From positions 7,393,501 to 7,457,500 of the forward strand of contig JAUIMM010000088.1 in assembly GCA_031769625.1 (NCBI GenBank): a stretch of DNA of 64,000 bases, written 5' to 3'. This document shows positions 44,715 through 55,720 of this stretch, in pieces. Source of the stretch: Taudactylus pleione. Its lineage: Eukaryota > Chordata > Amphibia > Anura > Myobatrachidae. The notes beneath the pieces were generated by a model. It saw nothing but the letters and a program-made list of their open reading frames with translations, had not been told where the DNA came from and did not search any database. Each line of letters opens with the position of its first letter. Positions within the stretch are counted from its first letter, which is position 1. Made by a program: the position numbers and the translations under genes.

Positions 44715-45398
44715 TGTCACGGCTTGGCGTGCGCTTGGACCCTGAGTGGAGTCGGATGAGGAATGAGGACTTGTTTGCTGGTACTTGAAGGCAGCCGGCT
44801 TTAGGGGAGTATGACTCATGAAGCAGTGGCACGCGACGGGATCAGAACCAGGCTGCGAGACACTGGCGGAACTTAGAGACCCGGGGTAGGCTGGGTATAG
44901 CAGGTAGACGGGATCAGGAGACAGGTAGTAACAGGAGCAAACTGCACCAAGGCTGAGAGGGGAGTCTGCAGAAACACACTGGTACTGACACTTTAAATGA
45001 GCAAAGGAGCACAGGAGCAAAGGAGCACAGAGAACTAGCTCACAGCATACGCTGTGATAGACGTTGCACTGGCAACTAAAGAGCCTCTGGACAGCCCTTT
45101 AGTACCCTCAGGTAGTGCAGGATTGGTTGCTAGCCTCCCCAGCCCAGACTGAACCTGATTGGCCAGAAAAGACATGTGACCCAAATCCAAGATGGCCGCG
45201 CCCAGTGGTCACAGCATGGAAGCTCTGCCAGTCTCAGCCCCTCTCACCTGCCTCCAGATGGAAGCCCTTGGTCTGCGGAGACTCACAGCACCCAGCGCTA
45301 TTCTCCAGGAACCTGCACCTCTGCTGGAAACACCATGCCACAGCGCCCGGAGCGGTAAGCGCCGCGATCTCAGCAGCCTGTCACCCCTGGTCGTGACA
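44715..45398 (-). repeat. 5' LTR of inner chromovirus
   Basis: 684 bp, longer than the 3' LTR by a 16-bp tandem duplication near 45005 less one single-base deletion. Inferred transcript start at 45073. Confidence 0.95.
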
Positions 45399-45403
45399 CT
45401 TGG

Positions 45404-48400
45404 TACCTCAGTAACAATGTACGGAGTCTTTTCCCAATGACTATCTAGTTTACTACATCGCTGATTGTTTCTCTTCCAGACTCTATCACCTATAGCTAAA
45501 GGTGTAGCTAAAGCGGTTTCATTGTAATGCTCAGCTTGTCTTTGTCGGACTTTGTCCATTCTTTGGCTGACTATAGTTTGCGCTGCTTTCAATCTTCGTC
45601 TGTGTTCTTTTACCCAGTCAGTCTGTGGAATTATTTCCTGAGCAGCCTCTTGAGGTACTTCCAATTTTACATCCACTGGTAATTTACCCTCCCGTCCGAA
45701 AAGTAGATAGAAAGGTGTATATCCAGTTGAACTGTGCTCTGTATTATTATAAAGAAAAGTGATCTCTGTCAGTAGCGTAGGCCATTCCTGTCGTTCCGGT
45801 GATGGTATAACTCTCAGCATCTTTATCAAGGATTGATTCATCCTCTCACATAAACCATTGCACTGTGGATAGTAGGCAGTAGTCCTCAGTTTTCTACATC
45901 CGTATAAGTCACACAATTCTTTGAATAATTTTGACTCGAATGCAGGTCCCTGATCCGTTAATATGTTTTCCGGATATCCATAGGGGCGCACGAATGCCCT
46001 CCAAAATATCTCAGCTGTTGTTTTGGCTGATAAATCTCGAATAGGGAGAGCCACTGCAAATTTGGAAAAGTGATCTATCATTGTTAGTGCATACTGGTAT
46101 CCGGTTCTACTGGTCTCTAATTTCACATGATCAATGCATACTAGTTCCAGAGGATGACTGCTGACGATGGGGTGTAATGGCGCTTTCTGGTTAATCTGTG
46201 ACTGCTTTCAAATGGCACACTTGAGACAATTTTTACACCATCTCTCGATATCCTCACGCATGCCAATCCAGAAGTACCGCTTACGTAGGTGGGCTTCCAA
46301 TTTTTGGGTACCGAAATGACCTGACTGATCATGATATGCTTGCAGAAGAAAATGGGTCTTTTCACGAGGTATGATAATCTGAGTGATAGGACAGTGTGTT
46401 TTGGGGTTGACACTATGGCGAACTAAGAGACCTCTTTGAATCCCAAGGCGCTCTCTCTGTCTCCAGAGCTTCATAAGTTCCGGATCTGTGTCCTGTCTTT
46501 CTTGTTTTGTTAAAATCTTTCTAGAGAGTAAGAGAGTCTTCAGCTGAGAAAGTAGTGGACTCTCTTCCTGAAGTTGCCTCCACTCCACAAGAGGTTCTTC
46601 TTTGGTAATTCCTTGAAATTTAACTTTAGATGGAGACTTAACTTTTGCTGACACTGATTGTTGATGGGTGAATAATGCATAGAAGGCTGGCATCTCCACT
46701 TCCTCCCATTGATCTTCTCCTTCTTCTCTTTCGCCCCCATGGGGCAGCCGTGACAAAGCGTCCGCATTAAGATTACTTCGCCCACTTCTATATTTGATGG
46801 TAAACTGGTAGTTAGCCAATCGAGATGACCACCGTTGTTCCAATGCTCCCAGATGGGCAGTTGGCAGATGAGACAGTGGGTTGTTATCTGTAAAAGCTAT
46901 AAAAGGGGTGGCCACCAAGTAATTTTTAAATTTCTCGGTGACGGCCCAAACCAAAGCCAGAAATTCTAGCTTAAAAGCGCTATAATTGGCGTCATTACGT
47001 TCAGTCCTTTTTAAGCTCCTACTGGCGTAAGCGATGACACGCTCTTGCCCATTTTGCATCTGGGACAGAACAGCTCCTAATCCCTGATTACTGGCATCGG
47101 TGTGGAGAAGGAAAGGATGACTATAATCAGGGTATGCCAATACCGGTGCTTTAGTCAACAGATGTTTTAACTGATCAAATGCAACCTGCTGCACTTCTGT
47201 CCATACTACTGGCGCATTCTTGTTGTGCTTGGCATTAGGAATTCCACGAAGTAGCTCATGCAGAGGGGCTGCAATCTCAGCGAACTTCTTCACAAATCTC
47301 CTATAATATCCGACAAACCCCAAGAATCTGTGTACTTCTTTAAGAGTCCTTGGAACTGGCCAATCTCGAACGGCTGCAATTTTCTCTGGATCCGGGGTAA
47401 CTCCTTCCTCGCTCACAATATGCCCCAGGTATTGTACACTGGTCTTCAAGAGATGACATTTGGAGGGTTTTACTTTGAGGCCATATTCTGCCAGCCTAAC
47501 GAAAACCTCCCGGAGGTGCTGTAGGTGTTCATGGTAGGTCTTTGAGTAGATAATTATGTCGTCTAAGTATAATAATACCATTTCAAAATTTTTATGGCCC
47601 AAACAGTGATCCATCAGTCTTTGAAAAGTTCCCGGGGCATTACATAGACCAAAGGGCATCCGATCAAACTCATACAATCCCATTGGAGTAATGAATGCTG
47701 TTTTTTCCCTATCTCCAGGTGCCATTGGGATCTGCCAGTATCCGCTTGTTAAATCAAGTGTCGAGAAGTAAGTTGCTGATTTCAGTGCTGTTAAAGACTC
47801 CTCTATTCTAGGCAATGGACAGGCATCTTTATTGGTAATTTGATTCAATTTCCGGTAATCTACACAAAAACGTAGACTTCCATCTTTCTTTTTCACAAGG
47901 ACCATAGGTGCTGCCCATGGGCTATGACTTTCTCGTATAACTTCCGTGGCCTTCATTTCCTCTAACATTTGACGGACCGGCTGATACAATGCTGGGGCCA
48001 GAGGTCTGTGTCGCTCCCTAATGGGAGGGGCGTCTCCCGTCGGAATCTGATGTTGGATATGGACGACTTTCCCAAAATCAGATGGATTCTTGCTGAAGGT
48101 AGCGGAATTCTCCTTCACTACCCGCAAAACACCTTGTTTCAGTTCCTCCATTGTGTCATGGTCTCCAACTTCTATCTCTTCCCACCATGCAAGCTCTTTT
48201 TCACTTCCTTGATTCTTCTCAGCTGTTATGCTCATTTGAATTGTGTCGGGAACGGGGTCAATTACATCTTGAAAGGTAGTCCAGGTCAATTTTGCCACTG
48301 GATGGTTACGGTATAACTTTACTGTATAGTCATGAGGATTGAGAATCCTCATCGGAACTCTCCCTTTTTCCACAGTGACTAGTGCACGGGCTACTACCAC

Positions 48401-48523
48401 ATAATTTCTGGTAGAAATCATACAAGGTTCCACTAAAGCATAATAACTTCTTCCTTGAGGACCACAACGAGCTTTTCCCCAAACTATGGTTTCTGTATTC
48501 GGATGTAAGATCACCGGCCGTCA
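45404..48523 (-). pseudogene. pol: outer gypsy Pol: RT, RNase H, integrase (N-terminal and core), two TGA stops
   Basis: The frame follows the protease after a TGA at 48523-48521. RT shows 'VLVKKKDGSLRFCVDYRKLN' and the catalytic 'VLLYLDDIIIYSK'. RNase H starts 'FLLHTDASNQGLGAVLSQ' and has 'FTDNNPLSHL'. The integrase finger is 'HDQSGHFGTQK' with 'CKNCLKC'. A second TGA at 46210-46208 follows directly, in frame. The catalytic core continues with 'MIDHFSKFAVALP', 'ILTDQGPAFESKLF' and 'YYPQCNGLCERMNQ' (D, D, E). The gene is cut at 45403 by the chromovirus and resumes at 39823. Both TGA codons could be CpG-type transitions. Domain order PR-RT-RH-IN places it in Ty3/gypsy. Confidence 0.93.
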
Positions 48524-49021
48524 GTCCGTAATTCTTACTTTTCCAACGTCCCCTGTGGGACTGACGAACTGCTGCTGATTTTTAAGGACTTTAATGGTCT
48601 TTTGCATAGCCTGTCGAACCACAGGGGATGCATTGGATAGCTCTGTTGTCAGGGCAGTGATTAGTTCTTCTAGACAATTTTGTAGCACGTTCATCCCGAT
48701 TATAATAGGAGGCATAGTATTATCATTTACTTTTGTGATAATACAACCTTGACGTGATAGGTTAATTTTTCCAATTTTGATGTTGGCTTCACAGTAGCCT
48801 TGGTAGGAAATGCTCATCCCATTGCTGGCCATTAGTTGTATCCAAGCAGGTGGTGGGGCAATTATTTCTTTCTCACTCCACAGTTGTTGAAAGGTCTTCA
48901 ATTGAATGGTTGTTACTTGAGATCCGGTGTCAAGGGTGGCAGGTACTTCGACCCCATCAATTTGAATCCTGATAACGGGGCATTGTCCCACATAGCGGGG
49001 CCACCAATCTTCTTGACGTGG
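48521..49021 (-). CDS. outer gypsy aspartic protease region
   Basis: The frame is -1 relative to gag and is open from the frameshift site at 49081 through to the TGA at 48521. It contains the retropepsin-like active site 'VPATLDTGSQVTTIQ' (DTGS) and a later 'PPIIIGMNVLQNCLEEL' matching the I-(I)-G-x-N/D second signature. The 156-codon ORF reported from 48991 begins at a GTG and is not the real start, because the protein is made as part of a gag-pol fusion. Confidence 0.85.
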   Translation of the reverse strand, partial: PRQEDWWPRYVGQCPVIRIQIDGVEVPATLDTGSQVTTIQLKTFQQLWSEKEIIAPPPAWIQLMASNGMSISYQGYCEANIKIGKINLSRQGCIITKVNDNTMPPIIIGMNVLQNCLEELITALTTELSNASPVVRQAMQKTIKVLKNQQQFVSPTGDVGKVRITD

Positions 49022-49023
49022 AC

Positions 49024-50088
49024 CTATTCCATCTGTTCTCCCCGAGGAGTGGTCTCCGGCCTCGGGGTGCTGGCGTTTAAAGTCTCTCGGTTACACACCC
49101 GCTCCACATGGCCACTTCGGTTACATCTCCGACAAATAGGCCTTCCCTGCGAATCAAAGCGGTCAGTTGGTCTCCGCCCTCTCCCTTGAGGTGGTTCCCA
49201 CCAGTCATTCTGAGATCTACGTCTCTCTGTTCGCCAGCTGGATTCAAATCGCTCTTGAGGTTGACGTTGGATTAACTTCTGTAGTCCTTTACTAATTTCA
49301 GTCACGCCCAAGGTAAGTTCCTCCATCTGTCCCTTTAGTGCATTAATAGGGTCTGGTGCTTGAGTCTGTGCGCTTTGGACTATAGCATTTTTTATCTGGG
49401 ATAAGTCTCCTGAAGTAGAATAATTAGTTGCAGAATCGAAGTTTCGTTCTTGGTATCCCGGCATTTCAGGGAAAGATGTTTCTTTAACGTGAGTATGGCC
49501 GACCATCTTAATGGCTGCTTCCTTGAAATCCAGAAATTCACTATTAGGCATTTGCATCTGCAAGAGACGTAACTGAGCTCTAACAGTTTCACAGCTGGTC
49601 CCTTCTATAAACTGATTTACTAGCGTTTCGTTTACTCTTCTCATTTCAGTATCGTCAATTTTGTGAATAGATCGTAAAGCTTCTTGTAGACTTAACGCAA
49701 AGTCTCGAAGTGATTCTCTGGGCTGTTGTTTTCGAGCATAGAACCGAGACTTTAACTCCGCTATTGTATTAACATCAAATGTTGATGCTAATCTTTGAAA
49801 TATTTTATCTACAGTATCTTTTTATTCTGGAGGCCAAGAGGTCACCTCCCTTAATGCTGATCCTTTAAGTTGACCGATTACGATCTCTACTTTCTGCTGC
49901 TCAGATAGTGGATACAGGCGGAACATAGACTGAATCTTAGTTTTAAATTCTCTATATACATTCAAATTTATCCCGCCTATATCTCCCGAGAACGTGGGGA
50001 GCCATGGGGCCCCAAAATAATAGGGCAATGTAATGGGGTTAATATTAGCCATGGCTGGACGCACGTTTGATGAATCCCCTATCGACAT
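49024..50088 (-). pseudogene. gag: outer gypsy gag with one TAA nonsense codon
   Basis: The ATG at 50088 (or 50052) is about 60 nt from the LTR. The N-terminal part has 'PYYFGAPWLPTFSGD' and 'QQKVEIVIGQLKGSALREVTSWPPE', a Ty3/gypsy gag fold. It is then stopped by TAA at 49824-49822. The same frame continues with 'LRDFALSLQEALRSI', a coiled middle, and a CCHC knuckle 'CRRCNRSGHVERVC', stopping at 49026-49024. 355 codons including the internal stop. Confidence 0.88.
49075..49081 (-). promoter_or_regulatory. -1 ribosomal frameshift heptamer TTTAAAC
   Basis: Just after the zinc knuckle the gag codons are ACT TTA AAC, giving T_TTA_AAC, one of the most efficient slippery sites. The -1 frame is open from here into the protease. 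The gag stop lies 49 nt downstream. Confidence 0.78.
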
Positions 50089-50149
50089 GCTGTATTAAGC
50101 TTTTCCTTCACCTTCTGTTCAGCTAATCCTGTTCGCGGACGGCAATTTT

Positions 50150-51760
50150 TGTCACTCACCGAGGGTTGTACTAATCTCTTCTTCTGGGCAGAGAAGTGAA
50201 TTGCTTATAATTCTCTAACACTGTAAATATCACTTTACACTTCCAACAATATACACACAAATAAGGTAATACTCTTACAATAATCACGTTTATTAGACTG
50301 GAACTCCGGAACTGGAGCTATAAGTGAAAAGGTAATTATTACCTGACAGATTTAACAATTGACAATACATTTCATAATAACGATACTTATTTAATAAATA
50401 TATTTAAATTTTCACATTTACTTTTCCAACTATCTATTAGTAAGAATAACAATGGATATCTTTAACTCAATCTTATCATTCAACTCTAAACTTTAGTCCG
50501 GACTAAGTTAATTTCCCTTTAAAGTCTACAATTCTTGGCCAAGTTACTGTCGATGGTGCACATTAGGTGTAACAAATAGTTTGTTGGAACAAACAGTATT
50601 TAGCGATCCTGAGCTCAACTTATGTTACTAAATCCTTCCAAATTACTGGGAATTTACTGTTCTATCCTTCAGTTCCCGGTATCCGGACTTTTAATAATTA
50701 CTTCCCTATAAGCTGTCTGGATACAATCAAAACAATTAATTGTTATGTGTACGGACTGCAGTTAGCTGTTATCTGCGCTGCGCTGTAAACAGTTCTCTGC
50801 TGCAAAGAATGGGGTACGCCGTGTCGTCTGTCTTCCAATTTATGAGAAGCTGGCTACCCTCAATACGAATGATATCCTGACTTCGTTTAATGACTATCTA
50901 CTCCAGCGTTTTGTGAACTGCAAGACTTCTATCGTGTGAAATAGGCGAAGAATTTAATAAACTGTCTCTGTCACGCTAGAAGAACTTTAGCTTGTTTTCC
51001 CTAAATAGCTATTCTCCAGTCTCTATTCTTTTAGAGCATTTAATATACTAAATGCTGCCCTAGTCGTTGCAAGTGTATGAACTAGTTAATGGTGCAGCAT
51101 GAAAGTAAAGGAAATCTTCCAGTAGTACTCACAGAGTTTCTCTTCACTCTTTTCCTATGGCAGCGATTCAGCAACTTTAGCAATGACAGCTCCTGCTGTC
51201 ATTCACAGAAAGACAGGAACCTCCCTCTTTTCCTATGCTTGAATCAAGGCTCCATCTCTCCTTAATGAGACACTCCCCTCGGTCCGCCCCTGTCACTAGT
51301 CCAAAGCTGTAACTTCAAAAATGACTCCGCCTCCGACCCCTTATCATCAACAGGGGCGAGTCACTTAGTTAAGCTCCGCCTCCGAAATGGCCGACTAGGC
51401 TCTGTTAATAGCTATCACCACTCTCCGGGGACTCCGACCGAGAGCTCCGCTTCAGCCCTCCTTCTCCGCCAGCTGCAGCCGCCAACCGCCCTCTCCAACG
51501 GTGAGTCTCAACTGTCCGGTCCTCAGTACCCGGATCTCTCCGCCGGGGCCGCGGGACGCTGTCCAGCCGGGCGCATGGTGTTCCAGCACCTTCTCTCATG
51601 CGCCGGCTCCCGCATCCTCCACCTCACTGACACCAATATATTTTCCCCAATATATCAAAATAAGGCTGCATACATGCAGCTAGCTTTCATTGCAGTCCCA
51701 CCCCAATACTGAGTCAATGGTGTACACATTAACAGACATGCTTCTCTGCAGGGTATCACA
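50150..51760 (-). repeat. 5' LTR of outer gypsy element
   Basis: 1611 bp, TG...CA. Differs from 37674-39284 at about eight sites (for example 50193 A/G, 51265 A/C, 51352 C/T, 51602 G/A). Confidence 0.95.
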
Positions 51761-51764
51761 CACT

Positions 51765-52075
51765 TGCTGCTATAACCCGGGTTATTGCACATGAATGTGC
51801 AGCAAGCCGGGTTTCTGTGCAGTGTGAAAGGGCCAGGTGTAACGAGTAGGGTTGACCATGGGTTCAACTTGGCTCGCAATGCAGTGTGAAGGGGTAACCT
51901 GGATCGATGCGACCTGAGTCCCGTTCACTGCATAGGAAGAGCCGGTGTTTACTGATGATCTCATCTCCAAGCGCCGGATCAGCACGTGATGGCAGTGACG
52001 TAATTAACCAGGCAATAAGCCGGGCGTCGGGTCGCTCCGGGGATGGACACATAAACAAAATCCTGAGTGCGAACA
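51765..52075. repeat. dispersed repeat interrupted by the outer gypsy element
   Basis: Related to 19061-19330 (AACCCGGGTT box, GAGTAGGGTTGACCATGGG, ACCTGAGTCCCG, GGAAGAGCCGG). Left of the gypsy element the sequence CCCCTATCACACT is its likely continuation. Confidence 0.5.
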
Positions 52076-52080
52076 GGCTT

Positions 52081-52675
52081 AGGGGCCTATTCATCATCAC
52101 TTAATTGTCACAAAAGCAGGTGAAAAAGCACATTTTCACCTGCAATTGTGGCAATTAAGTATTCGGGCCATTCATTAAGAAGGTGAAGCAGGAGATATCA
52201 CAGATATCTCCTACCTTCCTTCTGTTTGCGGAATGACCCGCTGTCCCCATACACTAGTATGGGGACAGAATTCATCAAGCTCCGAAAATACTATATTTTT
52301 GGAGCTTGACTGGGAGGCATTCGCCATCTTCAGATGGCGAATACCCCCGCTTGGGGTTCGCAACCCGCACTTCCCTATGGGAAGTAGGACCGGGTTGTGA
52401 GAAGGGATCCTTTTGGATCCCTCCGCTCCTGTCTGGCTCCTTCCGCCGGACGTCGGGGCTCTTGTGCGCATGCGTGACCTGTAGGTCGCGCATGCGCACC
52501 GCCGTCACTGCTCCGAGAGGAGCAGTGAAAAGATTCACTGCTCAGAAAAGGAGCAGTGAAGCCGCTCGCGGAGGCAGCTGCCACCGCGCCTGAATAATGC
52601 TGAATTGCTCCGGTGGCCACGGCGAATTAGAATTTTTGTTCAGACCCCGATAATTAACATCATGAATAGGCCCCT
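52081..52675. mobile_element. hairpin-chain MITE, 'GGGGCCTATTCATCAT' family
   Basis: Ends AGGGGCCTATTCATCATCAC and ATCATGAATAGGCCCCT. Hairpins run head to tail: GCAGGTGAAAAAG..CACCTGC, GAGATATCACAGATATCTC, TGTCCCCATACACTAGTATGGGGACA, AAGCTCCGAAAATA..TTTTTGGAGCTT, ATTCGCCATCTTCAGATGGCGAAT, GGGATCCTTTTGGATCCC, TGCGCATGCG..CGCATGCGCA, ACTGCTCCGAGAGGAGCAGT. The sequence is unrelated to the GGGCCTGATTCAGA family, but the architecture is the same. Confidence 0.75.
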
Positions 52676-53038
52676 AAGTGATGTGAAAGGGGTATAAATG
52701 AGGACTCATTTGAGCTCTGCAAAGTAACACTAATTAATCATTCACTGTGTGCTACATACAGGTTTAATCAGAGCACTCCTTGTGTTATAACACTGGATAC
52801 TGTGTAGCCAACAAATTGTCAAATTATAGAAATTCAAATATTAGTTTAATTAATATATTTCGTTTAATATATTTAGTAAGGTTGTGAGAATACCTGTTGA
52901 AATGTGATTTTACGGAATAAATTATATAAATGAATTGCATTGGTCTGGAACATTCCTTTGAGGTTACATCAGCAGAGCTTAATCTTTTCATTCAGTGCTT
53001 TTGTGAGGTTGGCAACACCTGCTTTTAGATGCTGCTTA

Positions 53039-53475
53039 GGGCCTGATTCAGCACGGATCGCAATTGCGATCGCAGCTGTGTAATTGCACGCAATGCAGCT
53101 GCGAAAATATGCTAATCTCTGCCACCCCTCAGCCAGCATAGAGACGCCCACTACTGCCTTCTTACATCCATAATACTTTGCAGTCCTGCGTACACATCGG
53201 TACCATCAGCCCGTCACACATAATAACAGCAGGTCTGACCCGTCGCAGAAATTGCAGGTCTCGTCGCACGCAGTGAGTACTCAGGCTGCGTATACAATCA
53301 CACTGGCTAATTTATACACGCCCATGCAACAGCGTAGAAAGGGACAGACACCTGCATTTCTCCAACCACTCCCTCATCACCGCCCCCAAATGCTCACGGC
53401 CTGTCACTCACTCTGCGATGGATTCCTGTTTGCATGTGTAATCGCAGTGCTATCGTGGTGCACATTTGAAATACA
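53039..53475. mobile_element. MITE family 1, right end lost
   Basis: GGGCCTGATTCAGCACGGATCGCAATTGCGATCGC at the left. The interior is collinear with 6109-6619 and 18487-18989 up to about 53475, where the similarity stops without a terminal repeat. Confidence 0.75.
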
Positions 53476-53728
53476 TTTTGGGTGTTTAAAGTCCCGTTTA
53501 ATCAACTATGAAATAATAGATACTTGAATCAGAGTTTGAGCATTACTAAAATGGGATATTTACAAAATATTTGGTAAAGGAATAAAAATAATAAATTCCA
53601 GGAGGGCAACTTTCACAAAATAACAGGCCTCATTTAGAGCTGGACACATTTGGGCATCAAACGTAGGCAGAAAAATATGTACGAGTAAAAAACATACATA
53701 CGTACATGTGTGTTAAACTGGACATTGT

Positions 53729-54329
53729 GGGCCTGATTCAGAGCCGCTCGTAAGCGGCCGCTCGTTCGCTCTGAGCGATGTTCACACAACTGCGCATGCA
53801 TATGGGTCATAATGTGCATGCGCAAACCAGTCATTGCGGTCGGAAATCGTGTGCTCGCAAAACAGCGAGGGGCTGCTAATTTGATTGACAGAATGTACCG
53901 TTTGTGGGTGGTAACAGGAGAAGGTGCTTGAAAACGGGGGGGGGTGGAGATCCGAACCCAGGCGTGCCTAACGGTCAAAAGGGCGTTTAATGGGAGTGCA
54001 TAATTAGTAAAGGAGCGTCATCAACCACGTCACTTGGTTGTCTTTTAACCTGAACTGTTCGCAGTGATAGCGGTAGGAAAAAGCTACCACAAGCACTGCG
54101 AGCAGTTCAGATGCCTTTCGACGTTCCCGATTAATCTAATAAATACCAGAGATGACGTGTGATGCGAACGGCAAAGGGACGTCTTTACAAAATAGCGAGC
54201 GCATTTTTTGTTCGCTCGCTCAGACATAGAGGCGTCAACAAACCGCAAAGAGCGAACGCTCAATTTAAATGGCCGGTCCCTTTTTTGGAACGATCATCTG
54301 CAAATAGCGTCCGGGTCTGAATCAGGCCA
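53729..54329. mobile_element. MITE family 2, TSD TGT
   Basis: GGGCCTGATTCAGAGCCGCTCG ... CCGGGTCTGAATCAGGCC, with TGT at 53726-53728 and 54330-54332. Interior matches 26813-27407. Confidence 0.78.
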
Positions 54330-54339
54330 TGTGTTCACT

Positions 54340-54500
54340 ACACAGTGACAGCACAGTGGTACAGTGGTTAGCATTTCTGTCTCACAGCACTGAGGTCAAA
54401 GTTTGACTCCCCAACCAATACGCTATCTGTGTGTTTGTATGTTCTTCAAAAACATACTGGTAGGTTAGTTTGCAACTTTTGGGTATTCTCTAATATTTCA
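54340..54500 (+). repeat. tRNA-headed SINE (V-SINE/HE1-like layout)
   Basis: The head GCACAGTGGTACAGTGGTTAGCATTTCTGTCTCACAGCACTGAGGTCAAAGTTTGACTCCCC shows A-box and B-box-like parts of a tRNA-derived Pol III promoter. It is followed by TGTGTTTGTATGTTCTTCAAAAACATACTGGTAGGTTAG, the conserved body of vertebrate V-SINE/HE1-type elements. It cannot fold as a functional tRNA. Confidence 0.8.
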
Positions 54501-54589
54501 ATGTATTATTAATATTTTTATTAATTTGTAAAATGCCACAAACGGTTTGAAGTCTGACCTACCTCAAGCACTGTGGCTTTCCTGACATA

Positions 54590-54850
54590 CAGAGGGCTCT
54601 CATGCTGCGAAGGAGATCGCAATGGCTAATTTATGCACGTCCATGAGGAAATGGAGTTTAAGCGGTCCTGACACACCGTTTGCCTAGCAACCCGCCGATA
54701 CCACCCCCCAAACGCTGACTACCTGTCACTCAGTGTGCAATGGATTCTTCTCTGTGTGCGTGATCGCTAATCAATCGTGCACGCGTGCACCTTGTGGCTG
54801 TGGCACATACACAATATCTAACAATCTCCCCACTTGTGTGAAACATTGAC
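54590..54850. mobile_element. MITE family 1 fragment
   Basis: GATCGCAATGGCTAATTTATGCACGTCCATG, AACGCTGACTACCTGTCACTCAGTGTGCAATGGATTC and ATCTAACAATC match the right half of family 1. Confidence 0.6.
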
Positions 54851-54875
54851 ATCTAGAGAGAAGGGCCGACACAAA

Positions 54876-55302
54876 TAAGGCATACTTGCCTACTTTTGAA
54901 AAAACATTTCAGGGAGATTGTGAAAGCAGCACCTATGAGTGCGGCGGTAAAGTGGGCGTGTACTGCTACATCTGAGAGGTGTGTCATAAAATTGATTTAC
55001 AACCACATGTAAATGAGTCCCAAAGCAGTAAGTAAGATCTACTTGTTGATGAAAACACACTGATACTTCTCAGAAAATACATGTAACCATAGAGATCATT
55101 GTGCCCTATAACCAATGCAGGGAAATAATACTAATGATCCAATTTTAATGTATATATCTCTGTTTTTTCTTTTATAGAACAGTGTCATAATGGGGGTAAG
55201 GTGAAATGAGGGAGATTGGTAGACTCTTCAGGGAGACAGGGAGATTGCTGCTATTTCAGGGAGTCTACCTGACAATGAGGGAGAGTTGGCAGGTATGAAA
55301 TA
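54876..55302. mobile_element. probable hAT-like non-autonomous element
   Basis: GGCATACTTGCCTACTTTTGAAAAA at the left and GGGAGAGTTGGCAGGTATGAAAT at the right are inverted and match the end type of the element at 62296-63417. Confidence 0.5.
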
Positions 55303-55364
55303 GGGTATCACTCAATGGGCAGTAGAGATAGCTGCAAAGGCAGAAGAGTTAGGAGAACTGATAG

Positions 55365-55720
55365 CAGAGATGCTTTAAGAGAGGAGGGGGCCCATGTCCA
55401 GGCTTTGTGCGGGCCCCCTCCTCTCTGGCAGCGCAGTAGACTCTGACATTGTGCAGGGTATACTGCACATACATAGGTTTCTGGGTACATGGCACCCGTG
55501 CTATGTACCCCGAAACTTCTTTATTGCGCATGCACAAAACACCTAGAATATGGCCGCTGTGCTGTTTTCCCAGTGATTGCTGCTGTACTGCAGTGCTGTC
55601 TGACGCAGGACTCCGGACAGGTAAGAATAATTATATCAGTGCAGGGTGTGTGGTGTGGGCCCATCCTGGACCAGGGGGTCTGTGTGTCTCGCACACAGCG
55701 CACCTATTACAGATACATCA
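55365..55720. mobile_element. GC-rich non-autonomous element, pair of 22254-22635
   Basis: GAGGAGGGGGCCCATGTCCAGG..GCGGGCCCCCTCCTCTC hairpin, ATTGCGCATGCACAA, GACTCCGGACAGGTAAGAAT and ATTACAGATACAT are collinear with the first copy. Confidence 0.5.

Larger units (their letters stand above)
39824..45398 (-). mobile_element. Ty3/gypsy chromovirus (sushi/Tf1 type), inserted in the outer element, TSD CTTGG
   Basis: LTRs 39824-40492 (669 bp) and 44715-45398 (684 bp) run TG...CA with CTTGG at 39819-39823 and 45399-45403. The order on the minus strand is LTR, gag, -1 frameshift, pol with PR-RT-RNase H-IN-chromodomain, polypurine tract, LTR. The LTRs differ by about five substitutions, one single-base indel and a 16-bp tandem duplication (GGAGCAAAGGAGCACA type) near 45005 in the 5' copy. 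One nonsense codon (TGA, 43859-43857) interrupts gag just before the zinc knuckle; pol is otherwise open. Confidence 0.96.
37674..51760 (-). mobile_element. Ty3/gypsy LTR retrotransposon (outer), 8.5 kb plus insert, TSD CACT
   Basis: LTRs at 37674-39284 and 50150-51760 start and end TG...CA and are flanked by CACT (37670-37673, 51761-51764). On the minus strand the order is 5' LTR, 60-nt leader, gag, -1 frameshift, protease, RT, RNase H, integrase, 3' LTR. A chromovirus at 39824-45398 splits the integrase gene. The LTRs differ at about 8 of 1611 positions by my visual comparison, so insertion is recent. Three in-frame nonsense codons (TAA in gag, TGA between protease and RT, TGA in integrase) show this copy is now inactive. 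There is no env and no chromodomain. The leader after the LTR does not match a tRNA primer site that I recognise. Confidence 0.95.

Noticed and set aside
54345..54415. tRNA gene
   Set aside because: Box A and B are present but no cloverleaf forms and the body is that of a SINE.
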